This document shows, in pieces, positions 22,238 to 34,550 of a stretch of 64,000 bases of DNA. The notes beneath the pieces are model-generated. The model was given only the letters and a program-made list of their open reading frames with translations. It searched no databases and had not been told where the DNA came from. The position numbers and the translations under genes are program-made. This DNA comes from Gordionus sp. m RMFG-2023 (lineage: Eukaryota > Nematomorpha > Gordioida > Chordodea > Parachordodidae): assembly GCF_954871325.1 (NCBI RefSeq), contig NC_088778.1, positions 29,435,120-29,499,119 of the forward strand, written 5' to 3'. Position 1 is the first letter of the stretch; each line of letters starts with the position of its first letter.

Positions 22238-25200
22238 TTATAACAAATTGATTCGCCTCACTCTATTTATTAAACCATTATATTCTTCTGATCTTTTGGA
22301 ATCTTGAATTTTTTAAAACACTTTCGAGAAATTATTTTCTAAATTAACTTATGTAAAACTTCGCTTTATGAATATGCCGATTACATATAAATTATTTAAT
22401 AAATAAAATACCTCTAGAATATATAGTAGTTAGAAGATATTCCCTTTCATCCACTTCTGGTATGGTATCCAAGATATGTAATTGCCTTTTTGACCTTTCG
22501 AAACGCATTAAATGATCGATGGGTTTAATCAATTTGCCAATCCTCAATATCTTAACTTCGTCTTCTAAGCCAGTAAACGAGTGGTCTTTGAAACAGCTTT
22601 GAAAACTTGCGTATTCGAAAGCTTTGATCTTAGCTTCCACTTTATTTTGTTTAGAAATAAATTATTATTAATTTTGAAAGCTATATAACTATAAATCATT
22701 TTAAAATTATTTAATTTTTTTAAGGTTTCAAGGTAATTTCAATATTTGAAAAGAACTAAATCCAGCCTAGTAGTTTTAATTCTGACCTTTATTGGGTATC
22801 TTTTTGAGAGCCTTAGATAATCTTATTAATCCTAATGAATTATTCTTTAATTATATGATTCAGGTCTAACTCATATTTAAATTTGATCTGAATACATTTT
22901 TAATGGGGACTCATCTTTCGTTAGAGAGACAAAAAATTAAATAACTTTTTATTAACTTAATTACACTCTTAATTTAGCTTTTTAAAATTAAAAAATTTTT
23001 ACATCTAAATTCATAAATGAGATTAATATTCTAATTACTAATAGCCATTTTCCTCTCTCTCGCATTAGAAAAAGCTAGGATGGGCTTCGACATCTTTGGG
23101 TTCTTATTTGGATTCCTATATAACCTAACCACCCTGTTCCATATCCGTCCGATTTGATTCCTGTCGGGTAGCTTCACTTGGCGAAATGACCATCTTCTTG
23201 CTACTTTCTTTGCGGGGTGTGATTTCTTCTCATCTGTTTAACAAATATAAGAATTAATTTATCAAAATTTAAATTCTTAAATAAATCTTGAATGAAAAAT
23301 TTAACGATAATTGGCAAATATTTTTCTAACATTTTTGAAATTGTAATAACTGTGTTCAATATTTTTATGTTCGAGTGAATAAATAACGTTTTAAAAATTT
23401 ATTAATAAATTTGTTTGAAAAGGGATCTGTCTGTTGTCATAGTCCTCTCTAATTTTAAAAAAATACAGAAAACCAGTTCCATACTACCAGCGTTATTATT
23501 CATTTATTTTGTTTGATAATGTTTCAAGTTTACAAAAATTTTTATCTTAATTATTTGAATAATAGCTGTGTCAAAAGGTATTGACGTATTATTATTGAAA
23601 AATATAAGAATAGAATTTAAGAGAAAGGATAAGGGATTTTAAAAGAGGACGTGCAAAAAGAAAATTAGTGAATAGAAACTAGGAAAGAGAAGGAAAGAAA
23701 GATTACAAGGAGAGATGGAAGATTATTCAATAGGAGAGATAAAACTTTGAAGAGTAAATTGCATGATCATATGTTATTTTCTTTCATTATTTAAATCGCC
23801 TAATTTTTATTTGAGACATTTATATAAAATAAAAAAATTTGAAATTATTTATGAAATACTAAGTGTAGAGAGTTTGCTTATTATTTCTTTACCAGCTTTT
23901 TAGTGGATATAGGGATCACGGTAATAAAAAAGAAGAATGTATGAAGATATTTATTTTATAAAAAACCACTAATTATTAACAAAATATTATAAAATTAATA
24001 AATTGAATTTAACTTTCGTCATCAAGTGGTATATCAAACCATTCGCATTGATTCTGGGTCGTAATTACTATATGATTTAATTTATATTTGAGATACGATA
24101 AAAAAAAATATAGGAATAAAAAATTTAAAAATCTTTTATTACATTTCTAAATACATGATGTTTGCTTATTGTATGAAGCAAATACAGGGTGATAAACCAT
24201 TATATTTATCAGTCCGTTCATGTATTAAAAAAAGTGGGAAAAAAAGATAAATAAAAATAAATAAAGATATAAATTTTATAAAATCCACTATTTATTAAGA
24301 AAAAATGAGAAAATAAATTGTATTTTACTTGCATCCTCATATGGGGTATTCGATGTAGTTGGTTCGTCCTTACTTTGATAAACATATAATTCATCGCTAA
24401 AGGGTCTTTTCAGACTTGTGGTAGGTTCACTAGAAAGGTTAGTCTCTTTAATTTGTTGTTTTTTTTCAATATTTGTAACAACGTGTAATAATTTGAGAAG
24501 CGATAAAAATAAACATTTTAATAAATACAGAATTTTAAAATAGTTTTAGCAATTAAGTTAATATGTTCACTTAATGTTTAGGGTAGGCCGAGAATGCTAA
24601 ACTATTACTTTTAACTCTATTTTGGGCAATGGTGGCGACAAAATGATTAAACATTGTTTAAATATCCGATAATTATTAACTAACAATAACAGAATTAATA
24701 AATTGGACTTTACTTCCTTCCGGTATATCCCTTTCAAATTTAGGTTGTTCAATTACGTTTGATTTGGAGGTTATAAAACGCTTTGTACTTTGGGAAATTC
24801 GCAATACCCTCTGTAATAGGCTTATCCTACTATCTTTTATCATCACTTTATCGATTTAGACACGTTAAAAAATATATTATAAAAATTTTTTAATACTAAC
24901 TTTACAATGTGCTCATGATTTAAGGCTTAACATTACATTTAAGCGTGCTTAGTAGATGTAAGGGGTATTGGAAATAGTTTTATAAATATCTACATTAATA
25001 ATTAAAAATTAATTATATTTTACTTTCATCCTTTCTTGGCTTTTCAATCTTTGTATTTAAAGTTGTCGAATTAGTTGCAATTAAATAATCCTTAAGGGAT
25101 CGTTTTACCCTTTTGCCATTTTCGTCAGAAGAGTCAGTGAGTTCTTTAATTTGTTTTTTATGATGTTTGTAACAACTTAAATAATTTAAGTGTCGATAAA

Positions 25201-26672
25201 AAAAAATAGAGAATTTTAAAATATTTTATGTAATTTTAAGTTAATATGCTCGCTTATTGTTTAGGGCAGTGGCAGAGTGTTAATCTATTATTTTTACCTA
25301 TTTTGGGGAGTGGAGGGGGAATAGTTAAAATTTATTAATCAAGATATGCATTGTTAAAAAACCCATAATATTAATCAACAAATTACAAAATTAATAAATT
25401 GTATTTTACTTCTATCCTCCGGTATAGGTTGGTTAATTATATTTGGATTGGATTTGGAATGCTTTTTCCTCTTGGCAATCCCTAAAGCTCTTTGGAATAG
25501 GCTCATTTTACTAGCTTTCATGGCTTTTGTATTTGACACAAGTTAAAATATATTTAATAAAATACTTAATTTAAAAATTAATAATTAATAATTAATACTA
25601 AGTTTATAATGTTTGCTCATGATTTATGGTATATTAAAGGTGCCTAACATTAAATTTAAGAGTGCTTGGAAGATGTAAAGGGTATTGGAAAAGGTATTAT
25701 AAATATCTACATTAATATACGTAACTTATAAATATGAAATTACAAAATTAATTTTATTTTACTTTCATCCACTATCGGAATTTCAATTAATACATTAGAA
25801 TTGGTTGATATATCGCTTATGCTTTCATCAAGAATCAAGTCATCCTTAGAGGATCTTTTTACCCTTGTGCCAGTTTCGTCAGAAGGGTTAGTGAGTTCTT
25901 CAATTTGTTTTTTTTGTGATGTTTATAATAAAATGTAATAATTTAAAACTCGATAAAAAGAATTTTAAGATTGTTTTTGTAATTTTAAGTTAATATGTTC
26001 GCTTATTGTTTAGGGCGGTCAGAGTGCTAATCTATTACTTTTACCACTATTTTTTGGGAATGGACATAGGGGAAATGCATAAATGAAGATATAGGTTGTT
26101 AAAAAAAACCCATAATTATTAATCAACAAATTACAAAATTAATAAATTGTATTTTACTTCCATCTTCCGGTATATTCCTTTCAAAATTAGCTTGATTAGT
26201 CACGGTTGGAGTGGATTTGGAGGTTGTAAAACGCTTTTTCCTCCGGGGAAGCCCCAAAATCCTTTGGAGAAGACTTACTTTACTTTCATTCATTTCATCG
26301 ATCGCTTTTCCTATTATTATGGCTTCTGATTTTTATTTGAGACGTTAAAAAAATGTTTATTTAATTAATACTAAGTTTATAATGTTTGCCAATAATTTAT
26401 GGCATATTTACGGTGCCTAGCATTACATTTAAGATAGAGGGGTATGGGAATAAGTATTGCAAATATCAACATTAATATACAATACTTATTAATTAAAAAT
26501 TACAAAATTAATTGTATTTTACTCTCAGCCACTTTCGGAATTTCAATCATTATATTTGGAGTTATATTCGAATTGGTTGCTATATCGCTTTTCCTTTCGT
26601 CATTAAGAGTTAAATCATCCTTAGAGGATCTTTCTACCCTTTTGCCAGGTTCGTCAGAAAGGGTAGTGAGAT
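22238..26672 (-). CDS. unrecognised gene of alternating repeat exons, all phase-1 symmetric
   Basis: Eleven exons fit GT-AG rules: 26672-26523, 26325-26158, 25897-25763, 25523-25410, 25143-25024, 24845-24714, 24445-24329, 24067-24014, 23233-23039, 22639-22412 and 22302-22238 (stop TAA). Every internal exon length is a multiple of three, and every junction falls after the first codon base, mostly at A/GTAAA. Two modules alternate. Type Y has a core such as SSDENGKRVKRS, then KDDL, and ends in acidic IPIVDE-like residues. Type X reads SKVSLLQRILGLPRRKKRF, then FERNIPED. A basic exon follows (KKVARRWSFRQVKLPDRNQI), then one with LRIGKLIKPIDHLMRF. The product (roughly 480 residues) is charged, nearly cysteine-free and shows a nuclear-localisation-like RRKKR. 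The first exon is not identified. I know no matching family. Confidence 0.65.
23590..23765 (-). mobile_element. fragment of the retroelement found at 37.3-39.0 kb
   Basis: AGAATAGAATTTAAGAGAAA, GGATAAGGGATT, AGGAAAGAGAAGGAAAG and ATAGGAGAGATAAAAC appear here in the same order as at 37360-37475. This is a short tail fragment lying in a gap between exons of the minus-strand gene. Confidence 0.5.
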
Positions 26673-26879
26673 CTTTAATATATTTTTTTGTGATGTTTAT
26701 AACAACTTGTAATAATTTGAGACTCGATATATAATAAAACATTTTATTAAATGCAGAATTATTTTGCAATTTTAAGTTAATATGTTCGCTTGTTGTTTAG
26801 GACTAGTGTGCTAAACTATTACTTTTTACAATTATTTTGGTGAGTTGGGGATAATATATATAATAATGAAAAGCTAATA

Positions 26880-26970
26880 TTTGCAAAAAATCAATTATTA
26901 TTTACTCACAACTTCTCCTGGTTTTCAACCTCTATTAAATCTGCTTTTACTAAAGATTTGACCGTTATGT
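26880..26970 (-). other. possible upstream exon of the alternating-exon gene
   Basis: The minus strand reads LNITVKSLVKADLIEVENQE and reaches a strong donor (TT/GTGAGT) ending the exon at 26910. In the frame shown its phase is 2, which does not match the phase-1 acceptor at 26672; a shorter reading ending TRRS would match. The same DNA recurs in the opposite direction near 27183-27300. Confidence 0.35.
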
Positions 26971-26999
26971 TCAATGCAATTTTTAATTATTATAAAAAT

Positions 27000-29900
27000 A
27001 ACGTTTACAATATATTAGCCTATATTATTACAATGTCGATGCATTTATTTTAGAGGTTCAGTTACATTCGGGTTATAGATTAAAAATTTTATAATATATT
27101 TATTCCTTACTACTTATATATAAATATGTAACAAGAAATATTTATAGATTATTTAAGCACGTTTTGAGGTCTACAGAAGAAAATGAATATAACCGTCAAA
27201 TCTAATCTAAATTCTGATAGTATCGATAAACCGGAGAATAAAACCATCAATAATTAGTGTTTTACTAGAAGAAGTGTGAGGATTAACAATTCTTGAGTAA
27301 TGTTTTCTCGCTGATATAGAAAATTTCTCAAAATTAAAATTAGACATCGTAATATTTAATAATATTTTTTTTACAACTTAAATTATTTAATGATGATATT
27401 TAGAATTACTACAACTATAGGATGATTGTTGCGTATTTCATAATAATTTTTTTTTTGATATATGATAGAGCAATTTCTAAAAAAGAAATTTTTTATAATA
27501 ATAATCTGAAAGAGAAACCTTACTAATTAAATAAATATTACTTAGAACTTGATTAGGCTTTTAGGAGGACCACAAATTTTATTTATTTTAGTAGCTTTTA
27601 TTTAAACATATTACAATCTTTTTATCAGTGAGTTAAATTTTTAAAGAAATTCCTAATGAGGATTTGTAGGTTTCCCAAGAAATATATAGGAAGAGTAGGC
27701 ATCTACAGCCCACTAGTTATAAATATTTTATAGCTTTAAGTTTTTCACATCAATGAAATTTAATCTAAAGTGAAACATTATATTTGAAAGCATAAAAATG
27801 CAAGGTAGCCTGGGAAGAGTTTCTTCAAGGCATAAATGAATCTAGGTCTTAGAAATTCAATAGGAGAGAAAGAATCTATTTCAAGTTGTAATATTACAAA
27901 ATAATATCCGGTTTCTAGCCTAAAAATATATCAACGATAATATTGTTTTTTTTCAAAATTATGCATTTATTTGTAAAATAAAGTTTGCAATACATTAGCT
28001 TATTGTTTTTAAAGGTCGATTCATTAATTTTAGAAAATAAAGATTAAAATATATTAGCCTATTGTTTTAAAACGTCTTGGTATTAATTTTATAGGTTCAG
28101 TTACATTTGGGTTATATATTTAAAATTTTATAATAATTTTATTTTTTAGCACTTAATTTTGAACCGCGGTATACCGGTACCATAGTATATCGATAACAGA
28201 AAGATTTAAATAAGATCATTTTTAGGCAAGTTTTGAGGATTTTTTTTATCTCCGAGAAGAACATAAATGTCAAATCCAATCTAAACTCAGATACAAATAA
28301 AGGCTGATATATCAGTAGATGGAGTTAAAATATAATTTATTTATGTATATAATTTTAAATTAATAGTTGTGGTGTAGATTTTAAACTGAAATAAGGTGTG
28401 CCAAACAAAAATTTTATCTCCGATAAAAGTTTATTTTTAACTATTTTCATCCCACAAACTGATTTTATACAGATTTTTAAAATAATTATATAGCCCCCAT
28501 CATTAAATATTATGGTGTTTACTAGAAGAAGTGTGAGGATTAATAATTCTTGAGTAATGTTTTCGCATTGATGTAGAAAATTCCTTAAAATTATAATTAG
28601 ACATAATTATATTTCGTAATATATTTTTTTCAACTAAAATAATTTAATGATGATATTTAGAATTACTATAACTATAGTGTGATTGTTGCGTATTTTGATA
28701 TTTATACGATTGAGCGATTTCTAAAATAGAAATTCTTTATAAAATGATCTGAAATTTAAGTAATTAGTAATCAGAACTTGCTTACTCTTTTAGGTGGGCC
28801 ACAAAAAATACTTTATGTATTTTATCGGCTTTAATTTAAAATAATCACTATCTTTTTATAATAAGCAGTGAGCTAAACTTTAAGAGAAAATTCTAGTGAG
28901 TATTATGACAATTCCCAAGGAAGAGTAGGCACCGATAGCCCATCAGTTTATTTTATAAATATTCTGTAGCTTTAAGTTTTTCAAATCAATCCAGTTTAAT
29001 CTAAAGAGAATCAGATTAACTCGTGGAGGTGTGAAATGCATGGATGACGACTGGGAAGAGGTTTCATAAGGCATAGATGAATCTAGGTCTTAGAAATTTA
29101 ATGGGAGAGATAAAAAGAATCTTAATTTAAAAATTTCAAGTTGTAATATTACAAAATAATATAAGGTTTCTAGGCTAAAAGTATATCAACGATAATATTG
29201 TTTTTATTTTCAAAATGATGCATTTATTTGTAAAATAAAGTTTGCAATAGATTAGTCTAATGTTTTTAAATGTCTATTCATTAATTTTAGAAAATAAAGT
29301 TTAAAATATATCAGCCTCTTGTTCTAAAACGTCTAGGTATTAATTTTATATGTTCTGTTACTTTTGGGTTATAGGTTTAAAATTTTATAATAGTTTTATT
29401 CCTTAGCGCTCATTTTTGAACTGTTGTATATCGGTACCATAGTATATCGGTACTAGAAAAGATTTAAATAAGATATTTAGGCAAGTTTTGAGGATTTTTT
29501 TTATCTCCAGAGGAAAAAGAACATAAAGGCTAAATTCATCTAAATTCAGATACAATAAAGGTTATCAGTAGATGGTTAAAATATAATCTATTAACTTATT
29601 TAATTTTAAGTTAATAGCTAGTGGTGTAGATTTTAAATTGAAATAAGTTGTGCTAAACAAAAATAGTACCTAGGTAATACAATAAAAGTTTACTTTTAAC
29701 TATTTTAATCCCACAAACTGATTTTATACAGATTTATAAAATAATTATATAGCCCCCATCATTAAATATTATGGTGTTTACTAGAAGAAGTGTGAGGATT
29801 AATAATTCGTGAGTAATGTTTTCGCATTGATGTAGAAAATTCCTTAAAATTATAATTAGACATAATTATATTTCGTAATATATTTTTTTCAGCTAAAATA

Positions 29901-30480
29901 ATTTAATGATGATATTTAGAATTACTATAACTATAGTGTGATTGTTGCGTATTTTATAATAACTATATTTTTTTGATATTTATACGATTGAGCGATTTCT
30001 AAAATAGAAATTCTTTATAAAATGATCTGATATTTAAGTAATTAGTAATCAGAACTTGCTTAACCTCTCAGGAGGGCCATAATAAATACTTTATTTTTAT
30101 TGACTTTTATTTTAATATAATCACTATCTTTCTATAGTAATAAGTGAGTTAAATTTTTAAAGAAAATACTAATGAGAATTTTATAAATTCCCAAGAAATT
30201 TATAGGAGGAGTAGGCATCTACAGCCCATGAGTTAATTTTTTTAATCTAATAAGAATCATTACATTAGTTAGTGGAAGTGTGAAAAGCAGTTTGACGACT
30301 GGAAGGAGTTTCTCTAAGGCATAGATGAATCTAAGTCTTAGAAATTCTAAAGGAGAAAAAAAAAGAATCTTAATTTATAAATTTCGTGTTGGAATATTGC
30401 AAAATAATATAAATATTTCTAGCCTAAAAATATATCAGCTGTAGTATTGTTTTTATTTTCAAAATGATACATTTATTCGA
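27000..30480. repeat. tandem array of about 2.8 copies of a 1.26-kb unit
   Basis: ACTAGAAGAAGTGTGAGGAT occurs at 27263, 28520 and 29779 (spacing 1257 and 1259). Other markers keep the same period: AATGAATCTAGGTCTTAG or close at about 27827, 29067 and 30318; CGGTACCATAGTATATCG at 28177 and 29434. Each unit begins with sequence resembling the head of the neighbouring minus-strand gene but pointing the other way. Plus-strand readings such as ITVKSNLNSDSIDKPENK (27186 onwards) and MVFTRRSVRINNS (28513, 29772) decay between copies, so most of the unit is probably non-coding or pseudogenic. Confidence 0.8.
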
Positions 30481-30635
30481 TAAATTTTAATATAAACATT
30501 TTGTCTGAGTTCAGTAGAGAGCGCTAAACCTTCATTTTAGGAAAGATAAGTATACATGTATGAAGGTCGTTTAATGAGTGTATATATTTCTTTGTTGTTT
30601 TTATTTTGCGAATATGAATACCGCTGTCGCGTAGA

Positions 30636-31207
30636 TTGGGGTAAAACGATTGGTATTTTGCATTTTACCATAATATTTTAAAACATTAACAAATCAGATT
30701 ATATATTTATTTATGTACTCAAATCCCGCATCTGCAAAATAAAAAAAGAGTGTATCTCTCTACCTAGAATATTTTAGGGGCTTTGATTAAATATGTGAAG
30801 TGTGCCATTTTGACATTTTACCTTATTTCCAGGGTAAAATGGCTAAGCAGCAGGGTAAAGTGGTTAAAATATAATTCCACATAACTATATTGTTTAATTG
30901 AACCCAATATTACAATTACGACGTCTATTCATCGTTTTTAGTATAAACTAATCGGTATAATACCTAAATGCAAAAATAATAACAAAATGGTACAATTTGA
31001 GTGTGCCCATTTTAGGCATATCGTACATTTCAATTATTTTTCCTCTTTGCGACCATTCTTAGAATTTTATTCCAAATAAACATAGATACTATTTATTAAT
31101 CTTTTTTTTGCTCAAAAATATCTTTTTATATGTTGTAGACGTTAATATTTAAAAATTATCTTTTTACAGCTTAAGTCAGATGTAGGATTTTAACCGTTTT
31201 ACCCCAA
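30636..31207. mobile_element. 572-bp element with 16-bp terminal inverted repeats
   Basis: TTGGGGTAAAACGATT at 30636-30651 is mirrored by AACCGTTTTACCCCAA at 31192-31207 (15 of 16 matching). Related strings (CAGGGTAAAATGGCTAAGCA, CAGGGTAAAGTGG) lie inside. No clear target duplication or transposase, so the superfamily is open; it may be a MITE. Confidence 0.45.
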
Positions 31208-32340
31208 AACAACTTTATCCCAAGCCAAGGTGATATAAAATGTATAAATCGTTATTGCGTAACTCCCAGTTAATCTATAAACTTCGATGAATTTTATATT
31301 ATAGCTATGGCTTTAAGGTAAATGCATACAAATTCTTAAATTCTGAGCCTCAACATATTTTACTAAAAACAAAGAAAGCTAGAAGGTAATTTCTGGTTGG
31401 TGAAATATGTTAAATCGGGATTTTTTAAAAAATGAAAATAGGTTATAAATTAGATATATTTCACGCCAAATTTAAAGTCTCTATGCTCATATTAGAAATT
31501 TATCGCGTTAACTTTGATGCCCTGTCAATCGCTTTATCCCATACCTCCCCTAATCCCATATAAATAATTGGTTGATTTTATAAATGATAAGAATCAAATT
31601 AGATTTTTTTATCAACTATTCTGATATCTATTATTTTTATGGAACATGGGATGGGAGTAAATAATAAATGGAATAAATGAAATTATAAATTTTTTTTGAA
31701 AAATAGATTAATTTGACTTTTATAGATTATTAAATTATAACTAAATTAAACAAAAAAATTATTAATTTGATGATAAAATTTAGTAAATTTTTGTTTAAAA
31801 CACTGAGAGGTGATTCAGAAAATTTCACTCTAATTGACAAAATATCCCTTTTTTCAAATGGCTACCCTTTTTGACCTACCACATAATTCATTTCCTCTAA
31901 ATTATATTATTTTTTCAATTTAGGATGTAAAATTAAATTTTAAAATTTTATAGACATTAATTTAAAATTAAAAAAAAAGACTGAAAATTCGATTTATTCA
32001 AACCAAATGATTTTATTTCGACAAAGAAGATACATTATTATTCGTATTCGAAATAAATGAAAATCAACGATATGGTTAATCTTTGTTAATAGTTTATTTA
32101 AATTTATTATATATAGGACCTTATATGAATGAGCCTTCAGCGGGCCCAGCCGAATGTTGTGGCTATCAGCTTCCCCGGTCCACCCCTATAATAAGTTTTT
32201 TTCCTGTTTTCCAATACATTCCCAAGTAAATATATATTTTAATGAGTATTTTAACTTGATTTGTTAGTAAAATATATTTTTTTCCCCATATTTATTTAAT
32301 TATATTTCCACTAAAAGATATTTTATTTATACTTACTATA
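31208..32340. other. no gene seen; one GC-rich patch
   Basis: The stretch 32131-32195 is strikingly GC-rich for this window (AGCGGGCCCAGCCGAATG, CTTCCCCGGTCCACCCCTA). Its complement begins TAGGGGTGGACCGGGG, which resembles hAT-type tips, but no partner end was found. The rest is plain AT-rich DNA. Confidence 0.4.
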
Positions 32341-32344
32341 GGAA

Positions 32345-34550
32345 AAAAGACAGTCATTTAATAACATATGAAAGTGGTACAAGGAAAACACAGATAGATT
32401 ACATGCTAATCTCTCGCAGAAGATTAAAAAATGTAATAGGCTGCAAAGTCATCCCAGGAGAAGATATAACCGCGCAACACAAGCAACTAGTCATGGATTC
32501 TCAAATAAATACACTCAAAATAAGATAAAACTTGAACCATGCATCAAATGGGGTAAATTAAAAACAATGACAGATGCCTTTGCAATAAATGCAAACATTG
32601 AAACAATAGATTCCTCACAAGTCAGTGAAAAAATGTGGACAGATCTTTCATCCAGATTAATAGACATTGCCAAATCGACACTAGGCTTGACAAGGGGAGG
32701 CAACAAATCATACAAAGAACTATGGTGGTGGAATGAAGAGGTACAAACCACTATACAGGAGAAAAATGCCCTATTTAAAATATGGTACAAATCCATAAAC
32801 CCAGATGACAAGACAAATTACAAAAAATCCAAGAGAATAGCTACAAAGGCGGTGGCTAGGGCCAAATCTATGGCATACGATGACATGTACGAAGATCTAC
32901 ATACCAAAGAAGGGCAAAATAAAATATACAGATTAGCCAAACAGCGAGAAAAGAATTCTAGGGATATAAACGGAGCTCCAAAAGTAATCAAGAATAAAGA
33001 TGGGTGATAATAAAGGAAAAAGAAATAATGAATAGATGGAAAGAATATTTTCAGGAGCTTCTCAACTTTAATCCCCACATACTACATCTAGATGAACACT
33101 CCCTATGTCAAAACCTTGTACAACCAATAACATAACACATGCCTCAAGCATATGAAAAACAACAAAGCTAGGGGCTCAGATGATATTCCAATAGAAAGCT
33201 TAAAAACACTAGGAGATGATGGAATACATCTCCTCACAAATCTGTACAATAAAATAATAGGAAAAGAAGAGATCCCTCAAAAATTGAGGCAGAGCTATCT
33301 AGTTCCTATCTTCAAAAATAAAGGAGATCCACACAATTGTCAAAATTACAGGGGCATAAAACTAATGTCACACTGTCTTAAACTCTTCGAAAAAATAATG
33401 TAAAAAAGGTTAAGAGACATAAAAGAAATAGGAGAGACTCAGTTTGGCTTTAAGCCTGGAAGATCAACAACTGATGCAATCCACCCAATTAGGCAAATGA
33501 GTGAAAAATACAGGGAAATGAACAAAAAGCTACACATGGTCTTTCTCAATCTAGAAAAGGCCTTGGATAGAATTCCAAGAAAGCTTATCTGGTGGGGCCA
33601 ACGCCAGACTGAAAAATATATAAGAACAATACGGAATATGTATATGGGCCATATAACAATGGTCCGTAGCACAACAGGTACTTCAGCAGGCATCACAATA
33701 TCCGAGAGAGTTCATCAAGGGTCGGCTCTCAGCCCACTTTTCTTCATTACAGTAATAGATGTATTATCACAGTCTATACCTCAAACTGTCCTGTGGAATA
33801 TGATATTTGCAGATGATATTGTGATACTTGCCGAATCCAAGGATGAAATGAAAGAAAGATTAGTGGGTTGGATAAATATCCTAGAAAATCACGGACTAAA
33901 AGTAAATAGAGAAAAGACGGAGTATATGGTGATAAGAGGAGATGAAACAGAGAGCAATATAAATGAATGGCAGATATCGGCAATTAAAAGCTGAAATATT
34001 TGGGCTCCACTATACAAACAAACGGCACAATAGAGTAAGAGATAAAGATTAAAATTAATTAAGGATTCTGGAGTGCTCTTTGACAAAAGAATCCCACACA
34101 AATTGAAGGGAAAAACAGTTCCATAGTACAACCAACTATTCTATATAGTTCGGAAACATGGCCAACCAAATAATCAGAAGAGAGAAGTCTACAAACTATG
34201 GAGATGAGAATTCTGAGGATGATTGCTGCGGTATCAAGTAAGGATAAAGTGCGAAGTACAAGAATACTAGAAAGTTTAAAGCTAGTGCCAATTAAGACTA
34301 AGATAATGGTAAACAGACTTAGGTGGTATGGGCATACAATGAGAAGGCCTATGAACTACATAGGAAATAAGGTTGAGAGTTTGGAAGTGATGGGTAAACG
34401 TAAAAGAGGAAGGCCAAAACTTCAATGGGGCCATAAAGTTAGAGCCAATATGAAGAAGTATAAATTAGATAAAAGAGATAGTATGAATAACATAAAGTGG
34501 AGAAAGATATTGAAGGAGCTTACCACCAAGAAAGGTGAAAGCTAAAGAGA
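32345..34550 (+). mobile_element. decayed RTE-clade LINE
   Basis: Three parts are recognisable. At 32365-32505 is the end of an apurinic endonuclease domain (TQIDYMLISRRRLKNV, CKVIPGEDI). At 33150-33990 is the reverse transcriptase (NNKARGSDDIPIESLK, NYRGIKLMSH, QFGFKPGRSTTDAI, HQGSALSPLFF and the catalytic MIFADDIVIL). At 34198-34545 is the RTE C-terminal region (LRWYGHTMRRP, GKRKRGRPKLQW). The start is missing. A stop codon lies at 33401, a small deletion follows RKLIWWG, and a frame change and stops separate the last two parts. It is therefore inactive. No 3' tail repeat or target duplication could be fixed. Confidence 0.9.

Noticed and set aside
26444-26734. Plus-strand frame of 96 codons
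   Set aside because: Antisense of a Y-type exon and its introns; the minus strand has the repeating module and matching splice sites.
32515-34131. Several minus-strand open frames across the LINE
   Set aside because: They are antisense shadows of the reverse transcriptase coding region.
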